NCBI RefSeq assembly: GCF_016862195.1 | Contig: NZ_BOMM01000040.1 | Span: 100,936 to 164,935, forward strand | Reading direction: 5' to 3' | DNA from: Paractinoplanes ferrugineus | GTDB taxonomy: Bacteria > Actinomycetota > Actinomycetes > Mycobacteriales > Micromonosporaceae | Length of the DNA stretch: 64,000 nt | In this document: piece after piece, positions 25,262 to 33,473 of the stretch | How positions within the stretch are numbered: the stretch's first letter is position 1 | How the letters are laid out: each line of letters opens with the position of its first letter | Position numbers and translations under genes: made by a program | Notes under the pieces: model-generated | What the model was told of the DNA's origin: nothing | What the model saw: the letters and a program-made list of their open reading frames with translations, nothing else | Databases searched by the model: none

Positions 25262-27600
25262 CCGACGTCATCCCCGGCCGGGGCCAGTACACCGAGGAGG
25301 CCCGGCTGCGCCGCCTGGAGTGGCTGCGCGGCCGGACCGGAGCGGCGATGCCCTCGGCGGAGAAGACCGGTTTCGACGCCCGGGCCCTGACCGGCAACCT
25401 GGAGAACTTCGTCGGCTCGGTCGAAGTGCCGGTCGGCCTGGCGGGCCCGCTGCTGTTCGACGGCCGGGCCGCCCAGGGCGGCATCGTGGCCCCACTGGCC
25501 ACCACCGAGGGCGCCCTGATCGCCTCCGCCTCGCGCGGGGCCCGGGCGATCACCGACTCCGGCGGCGTGACGACCCGGGTCCTCTCCCAGCGAATGAGCC
25601 GGGCGCCGGTGTTCGAGTTCGCCGACATGGCCACCGCGCTGCGATTCGCCGACTGGCTGCGATCGGTGCGCCCGCAGCTCGACGAGCAGGTCGCCCTGGT
25701 GTCACGGCACGCCCGCCTGATCGACGTCGACCCGTACCAGATCGGTCGTTACCTGCACGTCCGGTGCGTCTTCGAGACCGCGGACGCGGCCGGGCAGAAC
25801 ATGACCACCGCCGCTACCTGGCAGATCTGCCGCTGGCTGACCGAGGCGCTGCACGACCAGGACTCGTTGCGTCCCGAGCGCATGATGCTGGACGGCAACC
25901 TGAGCAGCGACAAGAAGGTCAGCGCGGTCTCCATGCTGGCCGGTCGCGGCAGCCGCGTCACCGCCGAGACCCGGATCAGCGCCGACGTCGTGGCGGCGGT
26001 GCTGAAGAGCGACCCGGCCGTGATGGTGCGGGCCCACACCGCGACGGTGATGGGCGCCCAGCAGGCCGGCATGGTCGGCTACGGCATCAACGCCGTCAAC
26101 ATCGTCGCCGCGCTGTTCGTGGCGACCGGCCAGGACATCGCCAGCGTGCACGAGTCCGGCGTGTCGATCCTCTCGCTCGAGCTGGACGGGCCCGACCTGC
26201 TGGCCACCATCCTGTTGCCCAACCTGGTGATCGGCACCGTCGGCGGCGGGACCGCCCTTCCCCATCAGCGGGAGTGGCTGACCGCGCTGGGCTGCGCGGG
26301 CGACGGCGGGGCCGAGCGATTCGCCGAGATCGTCGCGGGCTTCGCCCTCGCCCTCGACGTGTCGACCGCGGCGGCCATGGTCAGCGGCCAGTTCGCCGAC
26401 GCCCACCGGCGGCTGGGCCGCGCCCGCCCGGTCGAGTGGCTGCTCAAGGCCGACCTGAATGCCGCTTACCTGCGCCCACCCCTCGCCCGGTGCCTCGCCG
26501 ATCCGGGGCTGGTGGTCGAGTCGGTGACGCTGGCCCCCGAACTGCACGGCGACGGCATCGCGAGCGAACTGGGCGCGCTCGGCGAGCGGCGCAAGCTCAC
26601 GGGCCTGCTCCCGATGACCGTGCACTGGACCGCGGGTGACGGCACGCCGGTCACGGCCGACCTGGTGGCGAAGATCAAACCGCGTGGCGAGGACCTCATC
26701 GCCGGCATCGCGATGGTCGCGTCCCGGTGCGGTCGGGAGGTCGCCCAGGCCTGGGACCAGTGGGGCGGCGAGAGCGACTTCGCCGGCACCCACCGCCGCG
26801 AGCCGGCCGTCTACCGGCGCCGCGAGCCTCCGCTGACCGCGCTGCTGCCCCGCTGTTTCGGCATCGTCGAGGACGACAGCCGCGAGGCCTACGTGATCCT
26901 GATGGAGCGGCTGGTCCACACGCCCGGACCATGGGACTCCGAGCGCATCGATCGGGCGTTACGCGGCATCGGCGCCGTCCACGGGCATTGGCTCGGCCGG
27001 GACCAGCAGCTGATCGCGGAGGGCTGGCTGCACCGGGGCGCGGGTGGCTCGCACCTGGCCAAGGCCGGTGAGCTGTGGGAGGCACTGGCCCGGTACAACG
27101 CCGCCGAGCACCCCGGCCTGATCGGGGCCGAACGCCGCGATCTGCTCCTGGGGGCAGCCGGCAGCGTCGGCTTCTGGGACCAGGAACTCGAGGCGATGCC
27201 GCGGACGCTGGTACACAACGATTTCAACCAGCGCAACGTCACGGTGGCCGACGGCCGGCTCATCGCCTACGACTGGGAGCTTGCCACCGTCGACGTGCCC
27301 CAGCGCGACGTCGCCGAGCTGCTGGCCTTCACCCTCGGCCCGGACGCGTCCGAGGCGGCGGTCGAGCACCACCTCGAGGTGCACCGCGACGCCGTGGCGG
27401 CGGTGTCCCCCGCGGCAACCGGGCTGGTGGCCGGAGCCGACTGGCGTCGCGGGTACCACCTGTCCCTGCGCAAGCTGCTACTGAGCCGCCTGCAGCTGTA
27501 CACGGCCGCCCACGCCCACCGCGAGTTCGCGTTCCTCCCGGCGGTACTCGACTCGGCCTTCCACCTGTGGGAGATCGAGGCGCGGCGGGACGCCGAGTGA
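25258..27600 (+). CDS. HMG-CoA reductase-like domain fused to an APH-type kinase
   Basis: 780 residues; AGGAGG lies 7 nt before the ATG. Residues ~15-390 are an HMG-CoA reductase: ENFVGSVEVPVGLAGPL (50-65), Glu84 in TTEG, Lys219 in SSDKK, Asp293 in ATGQD and His383 in DAHRRLGR match the four catalytic residues, and GTVGGGT (326-332) is the glycine-rich segment. Residues ~440-775 are an aminoglycoside/choline-kinase-type kinase: LVAKIKP for ATP, the Brenner motif HNDFNQRN (His653, Asp655, Asn660) and YDWE (Asp672) for metal. A thioester would be reduced to an alcohol that the same protein could phosphorylate (inference). A TTA codon at 26959-26961 (residue 568) falls in the kinase half. I know of no characterised protein with this architecture. 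Confidence 0.9.
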   Translation: MTDVIPGRGQYTEEARLRRLEWLRGRTGAAMPSAEKTGFDARALTGNLENFVGSVEVPVGLAGPLLFDGRAAQGGIVAPLATTEGALIASASRGARAITDSGGVTTRVLSQRMSRAPVFEFADMATALRFADWLRSVRPQLDEQVALVSRHARLIDVDPYQIGRYLHVRCVFETADAAGQNMTTAATWQICRWLTEALHDQDSLRPERMMLDGNLSSDKKVSAVSMLAGRGSRVTAETRISADVVAAVLKSDPAVMVRAHTATVMGAQQAGMVGYGINAVNIVAALFVATGQDIASVHESGVSILSLELDGPDLLATILLPNLVIGTVGGGTALPHQREWLTALGCAGDGGAERFAEIVAGFALALDVSTAAAMVSGQFADAHRRLGRARPVEWLLKADLNAAYLRPPLARCLADPGLVVESVTLAPELHGDGIASELGALGERRKLTGLLPMTVHWTAGDGTPVTADLVAKIKPRGEDLIAGIAMVASRCGREVAQAWDQWGGESDFAGTHRREPAVYRRREPPLTALLPRCFGIVEDDSREAYVILMERLVHTPGPWDSERIDRALRGIGAVHGHWLGRDQQLIAEGWLHRGAGGSHLAKAGELWEALARYNAAEHPGLIGAERRDLLLGAAGSVGFWDQELEAMPRTLVHNDFNQRNVTVADGRLIAYDWELATVDVPQRDVAELLAFTLGPDASEAAVEHHLEVHRDAVAAVSPAATGLVAGADWRRGYHLSLRKLLLSRLQLYTAAHAHREFAFLPAVLDSAFHLWEIEARRDAE

Positions 27601-28358
27601 TGCGCACGGCACTGGTCGGCCTGGACGGCAGCGGGAAGACCACCGTGGCCACCCGCCTACGGAAGCTCCACGGAGTGGCGGTCATCCACGCCATCCGCCC
27701 GCACGACGACCCCACCAGCCCGTACGCGGAGCTCTCCCGGCATCTGACGGCGGCCTCGGCCGCCGCCGACTCCGTCGGCCACCCGCAGCTCAAGGTCGCG
27801 TTGCTCTATCTGCAGCTCAACCTCTACGGACCGCAAGAGCGCCGCAACACCGTTCCGGTTCTGGTGTCCGATCGGCATCCGCTCGTCGATCCGCTGGTCT
27901 ACCTGCCGATGTACGCCCGCATGGCGACCACCGGCGGCCCGGGTCCGGACGTCGGTCGTTGGTGGGCCGCTCAGGAACCGGAGACGGCCCGCGTGGTCCG
28001 CGACTGGCTGTGGGAGTGCGGCGGCGGCGAGGACATCTGGGCGCTCGGCACCGAGCTACTAGGCCTGGCCACCCTGGCCGGCGAAGAGCTGACCCGCGAG
28101 CTGGTCCAGCGGCTCGAGGTGGACCCACCGGACCAGATCGTCATGCTGGCACTGCCGGTCGAAGAGGCCCTGAGCCGCACCCGACGGCGGTCGTCCGGCA
28201 CCGAGCTGCACGAGACGACCGCCGCGCTGAGGGCCGTGGAGGCGGCGTACGAACGGGTGTTGTCCGATCTGGCGACCTCGATCCCGGTCCATCGGGTCGA
28301 TTGCTCACGACGCGACATAGCTCAGATCACCGACGACGTGGCCGCTCATCTTCGCTGA
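27600..28358 (+). CDS. P-loop kinase, NMP/dTMP-kinase-like
   Basis: 252 residues; the ATG overlaps the previous stop by one base (TGATG). Walker A is GLDGSGKTT (7-15). LVSDRHPLVDPLVYLP resembles the DR(Y/F/H) motif by which thymidylate kinases hold the nucleotide, and SRTRRRSSGTELHET is an Arg-rich LID-like loop. Nucleotide-kinase-fold enzymes phosphorylate an existing phosphate, and animal phosphomevalonate kinase belongs to the same superfamily. Its place behind the HMGR-kinase fusion suggests that it phosphorylates that product further; a nucleotide substrate cannot be excluded. Confidence 0.82.
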   Translation: MRTALVGLDGSGKTTVATRLRKLHGVAVIHAIRPHDDPTSPYAELSRHLTAASAAADSVGHPQLKVALLYLQLNLYGPQERRNTVPVLVSDRHPLVDPLVYLPMYARMATTGGPGPDVGRWWAAQEPETARVVRDWLWECGGGEDIWALGTELLGLATLAGEELTRELVQRLEVDPPDQIVMLALPVEEALSRTRRRSSGTELHETTAALRAVEAAYERVLSDLATSIPVHRVDCSRRDIAQITDDVAAHLR

Positions 28359-28407
28359 GCCCGCCGCCCTTTGCCCGACCAACCGCCCGATCACCGAGGA
28401 GCTCACG

Positions 28408-29070
28408 TTGGATGTTCTTGTCATGGGTATCACCACCGGTCTCGGCGCACGCCTGGCCGACCAGCTCCGGGCCCGGGGGGATCGCCCGATCGGCCTGGTG
28501 CACCGGCTGGAGCAGCGCGACGACCTGCGTGCCTCCGGGGTGGACGCCCTGGTCGTCAACGAGAGCGGGGAGGGCCACGCCGAGCTGTGGGGCGCTCTGA
28601 CCGGGGCCGGCGGCGTGGTGCTGGCCACCGGCAGCGGCACGGAGACGGCCGGGCCGTCGGCCGGCCGGGCCGGCGCGTCCGGGCTGCTCATGATGGCCGC
28701 CGAAGCGGCCGGCGTCGCCCGGTTCGTGCTGATCAGCAGCTTGCTCCCGGGCCGGGCGCTGCGGGAGTCACTCGGCGACGGTCTGCCGGCGTACCTGTCG
28801 GCCAAGCGGGCCGCCGAGCAGGAGCTCCGGGAGCGTGCCCTGTCCTGGTGCGTCGTGCGTCCCGGCCGCCTGACCGACGAGCCGGCCACCGGGCTCGTCT
28901 CGGTCCGCGGCGGCGAAGATCCCCGACCCGACGGTACGATCCCGCGCGCCGACCTGGCCGCGGTCATCGTCGAGGTGCTGACCGCCGACCCACCGGTGAC
29001 CGGTCTGCTGGCCGTCGGCGCCGGCTCGGAGCCGGTGACCACAGCTCTGCGATCGGTCCACGCCGGGTGA
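28408..29070 (+). CDS. NAD(P)-binding SDR/NmrA-like protein
   Basis: 220 residues from a TTG at 28408, preceded by GAGGAG at 6 nt. The N-terminus is a Rossmann strand-turn (VLVMGITTGLGARLADQL) with a GxxxGLG-type loop. VLISSLLPG and AYLSAKRAAEQ supply the Ser and YxxxK elements of extended SDRs or NAD(P)H-binding NmrA proteins. Being short, it lacks a large substrate domain. It is the last gene of the six-gene operon, 49 nt after the kinase, and is followed by a strong terminator. Possible roles are reduction, epimerisation or redox sensing; the substrate is unknown. Confidence 0.8.
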   Translation: MDVLVMGITTGLGARLADQLRARGDRPIGLVHRLEQRDDLRASGVDALVVNESGEGHAELWGALTGAGGVVLATGSGTETAGPSAGRAGASGLLMMAAEAAGVARFVLISSLLPGRALRESLGDGLPAYLSAKRAAEQELRERALSWCVVRPGRLTDEPATGLVSVRGGEDPRPDGTIPRADLAAVIVEVLTADPPVTGLLAVGAGSEPVTTALRSVHAG

Positions 29071-29072
29071 GG

Positions 29073-29104
29073 CGTACGGGCCCGGGACGCCCCGGGCCCG
29101 TACG
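29073..29104. terminator. Bidirectional hairpin terminator between convergent genes
   Basis: A perfect 14-bp stem, CGTACGGGCCCGGG with CCCGGGCCCGTACG, closes a 4-nt loop. It sits exactly between the SDR stop (29070) and the P450-reductase stop (29108), so it can end transcription from both sides. There is no T-run, as is common in high-GC actinomycetes. Confidence 0.85.
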
Positions 29105-29107
29105 GTC

Positions 29108-32100
29108 TCAGCCAGCCGCGTAGATGTCCTCCACGTACCGGTCGTCCACCATCAGATCGGCCAGCCAGGCCGCCGACTTCTCGCTCGAGGAACCGGTCTT
29201 CCGGCCGTGCAGCTGCTCGAAAGCCCGGCGGACGCCCACTCCCATACCGGTGGCGTCACCGCAGACGTAGACGGTCGCCCCGTCCTCGAGCAGCTGCCAC
29301 ACCTCGTCGCCGTCCGCGGCGATACGGTCCTGTACGTAGCCACGCTCCGATCCGGACACCCGGGAGAAGGCCGGCCGCAGGCTCACCACGCCGGCCCGGT
29401 CGGCGGCGGTCAGCTCGGCCGAGTACAGGAAGTCGACCTCCGGATCGGTGCAGCCGAAGTAGCACAGCGACGGAGCCAGCTCACCCCCCGCCGTGCGGCG
29501 CACCATCCGGTCGGCGATCGCACCCCGGAACGGGGCCAGCCCGGTACCGGCCGAGACCAGAATCGTCGGGCGCTCGTGGTGCACGCCCAGCACGTCCCGG
29601 CGGGGTGAGACCCGGGCCAGCACGACGTCGCCCACCTCGACCCGGTTCAGATAGCCGGAACCGGTGCCCTGGTAGCGCCCTCTTCCGGAGCGGTGCGGCT
29701 GGTCCAGCCGGGACACCATCAGATCCACCACCCCGGGCGATACGAACGCCGACGACGACACCGAGTAGTACCGGATCCGCATCGGCGGGAAGAGCTCGAG
29801 CACGGTTGCCCAGTCCAGCCGCCCGGCCAGGGCCGGGAACCGCTCGATCAGATCGAGCACCGATGCGTGGCCCGGCGCCCGGACGGCCAGCTGAACCTGC
29901 TCGGGTGGGCATGGGTTCAGCTCGGCCAGCCGGGCGATCTGCTCGGCGGTCGCCGGATCCTGCAGCTCCAGGTGCCGGGCGAGCAGGTCGCGCACGGTCA
30001 ACGGCCGGTCGGCCGGCAGGGCATGCCGCAGCGGGGCACCGGGCCGGATGGCCAGTAGCGTGTCCAGGCCGGCACCGAGCAGCCCGGCCGCCCGGTCCAC
30101 CAGCCCCGCCTCGTTCACCGGCAGGACCACCAGATGGTCGCCCGTGCGGTAGGCCTGACCGTCCGGCAGGCGCAGGCTGACCGAGCGCTTGGCCCGGCCC
30201 TCGGGCCGGGCCGGATCGGCCAGGTCGCCCGTGGCGACGACTGTCATCGCCCGCAGATCGTGGCGGGCGGCGAGTGCGGCCCACGGATCGGGCGGGATGA
30301 TCTCGACCTGGTAACCGGTGTCGCCGGTGGATTCCTCGCCGGTCGAGCCGGGGTCACCGTACTCGGTGAGCAGCGCCTGCCGTAGCTGGTCGGTGAACCG
30401 GCGGGCCGCCTGCTGCTGACCGGTGCTCACATCGACCGCCACCCGCTCCAGCAGCCGCCGGCCACCGGCCGCCGCCAGCCGGTCGTCGATCAGCGTCGGC
30501 ACCCGCTGGTACGTGGTCGGCCAGTTCCGGTCGCCCACGCCGAGCACACAGAAGCGCACGCCGTCAGCGAAACGCTCGGCCTCGGCGCCGGCCAGGCGCT
30601 CGACGAACCGGGCCGCGTCGTCGGTCGGTCGTCCGTTGTAGGACGAGGCGACCACCACCACCGGCTCATCGCGGGGCAGGTCCGCCGTGGCGTAGTCGTC
30701 CAGAGGCGAGAGCACCGTCTGGAAACCGATGGCCGCACCCAGCTCGGCGACCTGCTCGGCCAGTTCGAGGCTGTTACCGAGGTTGGAGCCGTGCAGCACG
30801 TGCAGAGTGTTGCCGGCCCGTACCCGACGTGGCAGCCCGCGCACGTCCCCGGTGGCCTCCGGCGCCGCGGTGACGTCGGCCCCCGGGGCCGCGACGGCCG
30901 CCCGGACGGCTCGCCGCTCGGCCGGGACCCGGCGGCGCACCTTGAGCCGGAAGTCGGCGGGCTTCATCGTGAGTCGCTGGGCGATCCGCAGCTGGTAGGA
31001 CTCGGGGTCGAGGAAGCGGTAGCGGTGGATCAGCAGGCCGAGAACCAGCACGGCCTCGTGCATCGCGAACTGGCGGCCGATGCACGCCCGTTCGCCGGTG
31101 CCGAACGGCTTGAACGCGTGCACCGAACGGGCGGCCTCGCGTTCGGGGCTGAAATGGTCGGGATCGAAGGCATTGGGGTTGTCTCCCCAGACGGTCGGGT
31201 CGCGGTGCAGCACCGGCGCCAGTACGACCGCCCAGTCGCCCTTGTTCATCGGGTGCCGGCCGAGCAGGGTCGTGTCGACCTTGGCCTGCCGGCTGAAGCC
31301 CGCGGCGGCCGGCCACAGCCGCAGCGATTCGTTGAACACCTGGCGGACGTACGTCAGGTTGCCGATGTCCTCGTACGACGGGGTCACTTCGTCGGTGTCG
31401 CCCCACAGCGCGTCCACCTCGGCCCGCGCGCGCCGGAGCACCTCCGGGTGGTTCACCAGGAAGTACATCGCGAAGGCGAGCGAGCCCGAAGTCGTCTCGT
31501 GGCCGGCGGCGAGGAACGTGACGACCTGGTAGCGCGCGTTGACCGGATCGAGCTTCTCGCCGCTGACCGGATGCGGCGTCTCCAGCATGAGGCTCAGCAT
31601 GTCGTCCTCGGTCGGCGTGCCGGCCGTCGTCCGCGCCTCGATCACCTCGTCGACCACGGAGGCGATGAAGTCGCAGTCGGCCTTGAACTCGGCGTCCGCC
31701 GCGCTGTGGTCCAGGCCGTCGTCGGGCCGTCGCATCTCGAGGGACTGGCTGTAGGCGAGCCCACGGACCATGGCGGAGACGAAGGGGTGCGGCTCGGCCC
31801 GCTCGAACGAGGAGAAGTCGTACCCGAAGCCGGTGAGGCCGATCGTGTCCAGCGTCATCCGGGTCATGTCGTCGGCGACGTCGACGAACTCGTCGTCCGC
31901 CGCGTCCCACGCACCGATCAGTCGCTTCGCCACCTTCACCATCGTCGTGTGGTAGCGGCGCAGGGCACTGCCGGAGAAGGCCGGCAACAGGATGTCGTGC
32001 GCCTTCTGCCAGTTCGGTTCGTCGTTGAACGCGGTGAACAGCCCGTCGCCGGTGAAGCCCCGCACGGTCTGCTGCCCGATGGACATGTACTTCTCGAAAC

Positions 32101-32314
32101 GGTCCTCGTCGGAAAGGTCGATGGCCGCCTCGAGCGAGCTCGCGGAGATGATGTCGAAGCCGTGGTAGCGGCGGATGTACACGCCACCGTTCTGCAAGGC
32201 CAGCCGCAGCGACAATTCGATCGGACTACGGACGTCGAGCGTCATCTGGGAGACGTCGACGACCGGGATGGGTTCGATCGGCGCCTCGGTCGCAACAGCC
32301 TCGTCGACGGACAT
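29108..32314 (-). CDS. Self-sufficient cytochrome P450-reductase fusion (CYP102/P450 BM3 type)
   Basis: 1068 residues from the ATG at 32314, chosen because GGAGG lies 8 nt upstream. Order: P450 haem domain (about 1-455) with I-helix AAGHETTSG and haem loop FGTGERACIG (Cys411); an FMN flavodoxin-like domain (about 510-650) starting HGSNLGNSLELAEQV; then a ferredoxin-reductase-like FAD/NADPH domain ending RYVEDIYAAG, which matches the aromatic-rich end of BM3. Fusion enzymes of this type need only NADPH and O2 and typically hydroxylate or epoxidise fatty acyl chains. In this cluster it could oxidise the starter or polyketide chain. It is transcribed from the divergent promoter carrying G-rich site 3. 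Confidence 0.95.
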   Translation of the reverse strand: MSVDEAVATEAPIEPIPVVDVSQMTLDVRSPIELSLRLALQNGGVYIRRYHGFDIISASSLEAAIDLSDEDRFEKYMSIGQQTVRGFTGDGLFTAFNDEPNWQKAHDILLPAFSGSALRRYHTTMVKVAKRLIGAWDAADDEFVDVADDMTRMTLDTIGLTGFGYDFSSFERAEPHPFVSAMVRGLAYSQSLEMRRPDDGLDHSAADAEFKADCDFIASVVDEVIEARTTAGTPTEDDMLSLMLETPHPVSGEKLDPVNARYQVVTFLAAGHETTSGSLAFAMYFLVNHPEVLRRARAEVDALWGDTDEVTPSYEDIGNLTYVRQVFNESLRLWPAAAGFSRQAKVDTTLLGRHPMNKGDWAVVLAPVLHRDPTVWGDNPNAFDPDHFSPEREAARSVHAFKPFGTGERACIGRQFAMHEAVLVLGLLIHRYRFLDPESYQLRIAQRLTMKPADFRLKVRRRVPAERRAVRAAVAAPGADVTAAPEATGDVRGLPRRVRAGNTLHVLHGSNLGNSLELAEQVAELGAAIGFQTVLSPLDDYATADLPRDEPVVVVASSYNGRPTDDAARFVERLAGAEAERFADGVRFCVLGVGDRNWPTTYQRVPTLIDDRLAAAGGRRLLERVAVDVSTGQQQAARRFTDQLRQALLTEYGDPGSTGEESTGDTGYQVEIIPPDPWAALAARHDLRAMTVVATGDLADPARPEGRAKRSVSLRLPDGQAYRTGDHLVVLPVNEAGLVDRAAGLLGAGLDTLLAIRPGAPLRHALPADRPLTVRDLLARHLELQDPATAEQIARLAELNPCPPEQVQLAVRAPGHASVLDLIERFPALAGRLDWATVLELFPPMRIRYYSVSSSAFVSPGVVDLMVSRLDQPHRSGRGRYQGTGSGYLNRVEVGDVVLARVSPRRDVLGVHHERPTILVSAGTGLAPFRGAIADRMVRRTAGGELAPSLCYFGCTDPEVDFLYSAELTAADRAGVVSLRPAFSRVSGSERGYVQDRIAADGDEVWQLLEDGATVYVCGDATGMGVGVRRAFEQLHGRKTGSSSEKSAAWLADLMVDDRYVEDIYAAG

Positions 32315-32449
32315 GAATGGGGCCTCCGAAGGACTCATCGACATGATTTCGAGTAGCACTCAAACTCGGCCAACATAACGCCACGAATGCCGTCCGGAAG
32401 CCGCCCGGATGACATTTCAGGGGTCGTTTCTGGGGTAGGCGGCGGATCA

Positions 32450-32465
32450 CCCCTAATACCCCCTA
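32450..32465 (-). promoter_or_regulatory. G-rich direct-repeat operator candidate, site 3
   Basis: On the minus strand TAGGGGG-TAT-TAGGGG. It lies between the divergent P450-reductase (start 32314) and phosphotransferase (start 32547) genes, 82 bp from the latter. Confidence 0.7.
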
Positions 32466-32546
32466 GGTCGGGCCGCCGGCATAGCGGACACAGTCCCGGA
32501 AGCGGATACTCGGTGCCATTTACCGGAACCGTCGGGAGTGGATCAC

Positions 32547-33464
32547 ATGTCGCAGCCGTCACCGGAGTCGCTACCCCTGCAGCCGTGGGGCGCCGAGGAC
32601 TTCACCGTGGTGTCCTGGCCCGAGCAGGACTGGCACGCCGGGTGGAATTCGCGGGTCTGGCTGCTGGAGCGAGACGGCGAACGAGCGGTCCTCAAGGCCG
32701 TACCGGAGCATCTGCCGACCCGGCTGCGGCCCGGTCTCGAGGCCGCCGAGATCGTCGAGGCGGCCGGCATCCCGGCCGGCGCGCCGTACCGGACGACCGG
32801 CGGGGACGTCGCCGCCGACGCCGACGACTGGACCTGGGTTCTCCTGCGGTACGTGCCGGGCCGCTCCGCCTCGGCCGCCGACCACGACGACCTGGCGCTG
32901 GCCGGCCGGGTGCTGGGCCGTGTCCACACCGCCCTGTCGGACGTCCCCGAGACCCCGGAGACCTCGGTGTTCACGCAGCGGGACTGGCTCACCATGGAAC
33001 AACCGTTCCTGGTCGGCGACAACGCGTGGATCCCGGCGGCCATCGAGGCCGGCTTCGCCGCGATGCCGGCCGACCTGTCGACCGGGCTTATTCACGGCGA
33101 CCCGCAGATCAACGACTTCCGGGTAGGTCCGGAGGCGACCGGGCTCATCGACTGGGCCGAGGTGCTGCACGCCCCGTACGTCTTCGATCTGGGCATCCTG
33201 CTCAGCACCCTGGGCGCGGGGGTCGACCCGGAGCCGCTTCTCGCCGCGTATCTGAGCGCGGCACCGGTCAAGGCGGCCGAGTTCGCCTACCTCCCGGAGA
33301 TGATGAAGATCAGGGCGGCGATCGAGGGCTGGATCTTCGCGAGCCGGGACGCGTTCGGCATCGAGCTGGGCGACAGCTCGTACACCAACGCCGAGATCGT
33401 GCAGCTGGCCCGGGGGCGCTACCTTGCCGCCGAGGCGCTGGCCCCGGACCACTTCCTTCGCTGA
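32547..33464 (+). CDS. APH-family phosphotransferase-like protein
   Basis: 305 residues from ATG 32547 (CGGGAG 9 nt upstream; a GTG at 32538 is possible). It has the aminoglycoside-phosphotransferase fold: ATP-binding strand ERAVLKAVPE, the catalytic loop IHGDPQINDF (His183, Asp185) and the metal motif GLIDWAEVLHAP followed by FDLG. In the Brenner motif the last residue is Asp where Asn is usual. Such kinases inactivate antibiotics or phosphorylate small alcohols; in a cluster this may be self-resistance or tailoring. It is co-directional with no close partner, because the next gene is on the other strand. Confidence 0.85.
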   Translation: MSQPSPESLPLQPWGAEDFTVVSWPEQDWHAGWNSRVWLLERDGERAVLKAVPEHLPTRLRPGLEAAEIVEAAGIPAGAPYRTTGGDVAADADDWTWVLLRYVPGRSASAADHDDLALAGRVLGRVHTALSDVPETPETSVFTQRDWLTMEQPFLVGDNAWIPAAIEAGFAAMPADLSTGLIHGDPQINDFRVGPEATGLIDWAEVLHAPYVFDLGILLSTLGAGVDPEPLLAAYLSAAPVKAAEFAYLPEMMKIRAAIEGWIFASRDAFGIELGDSSYTNAEIVQLARGRYLAAEALAPDHFLR

Positions 33465-33473
33465 GCCGGTCAC

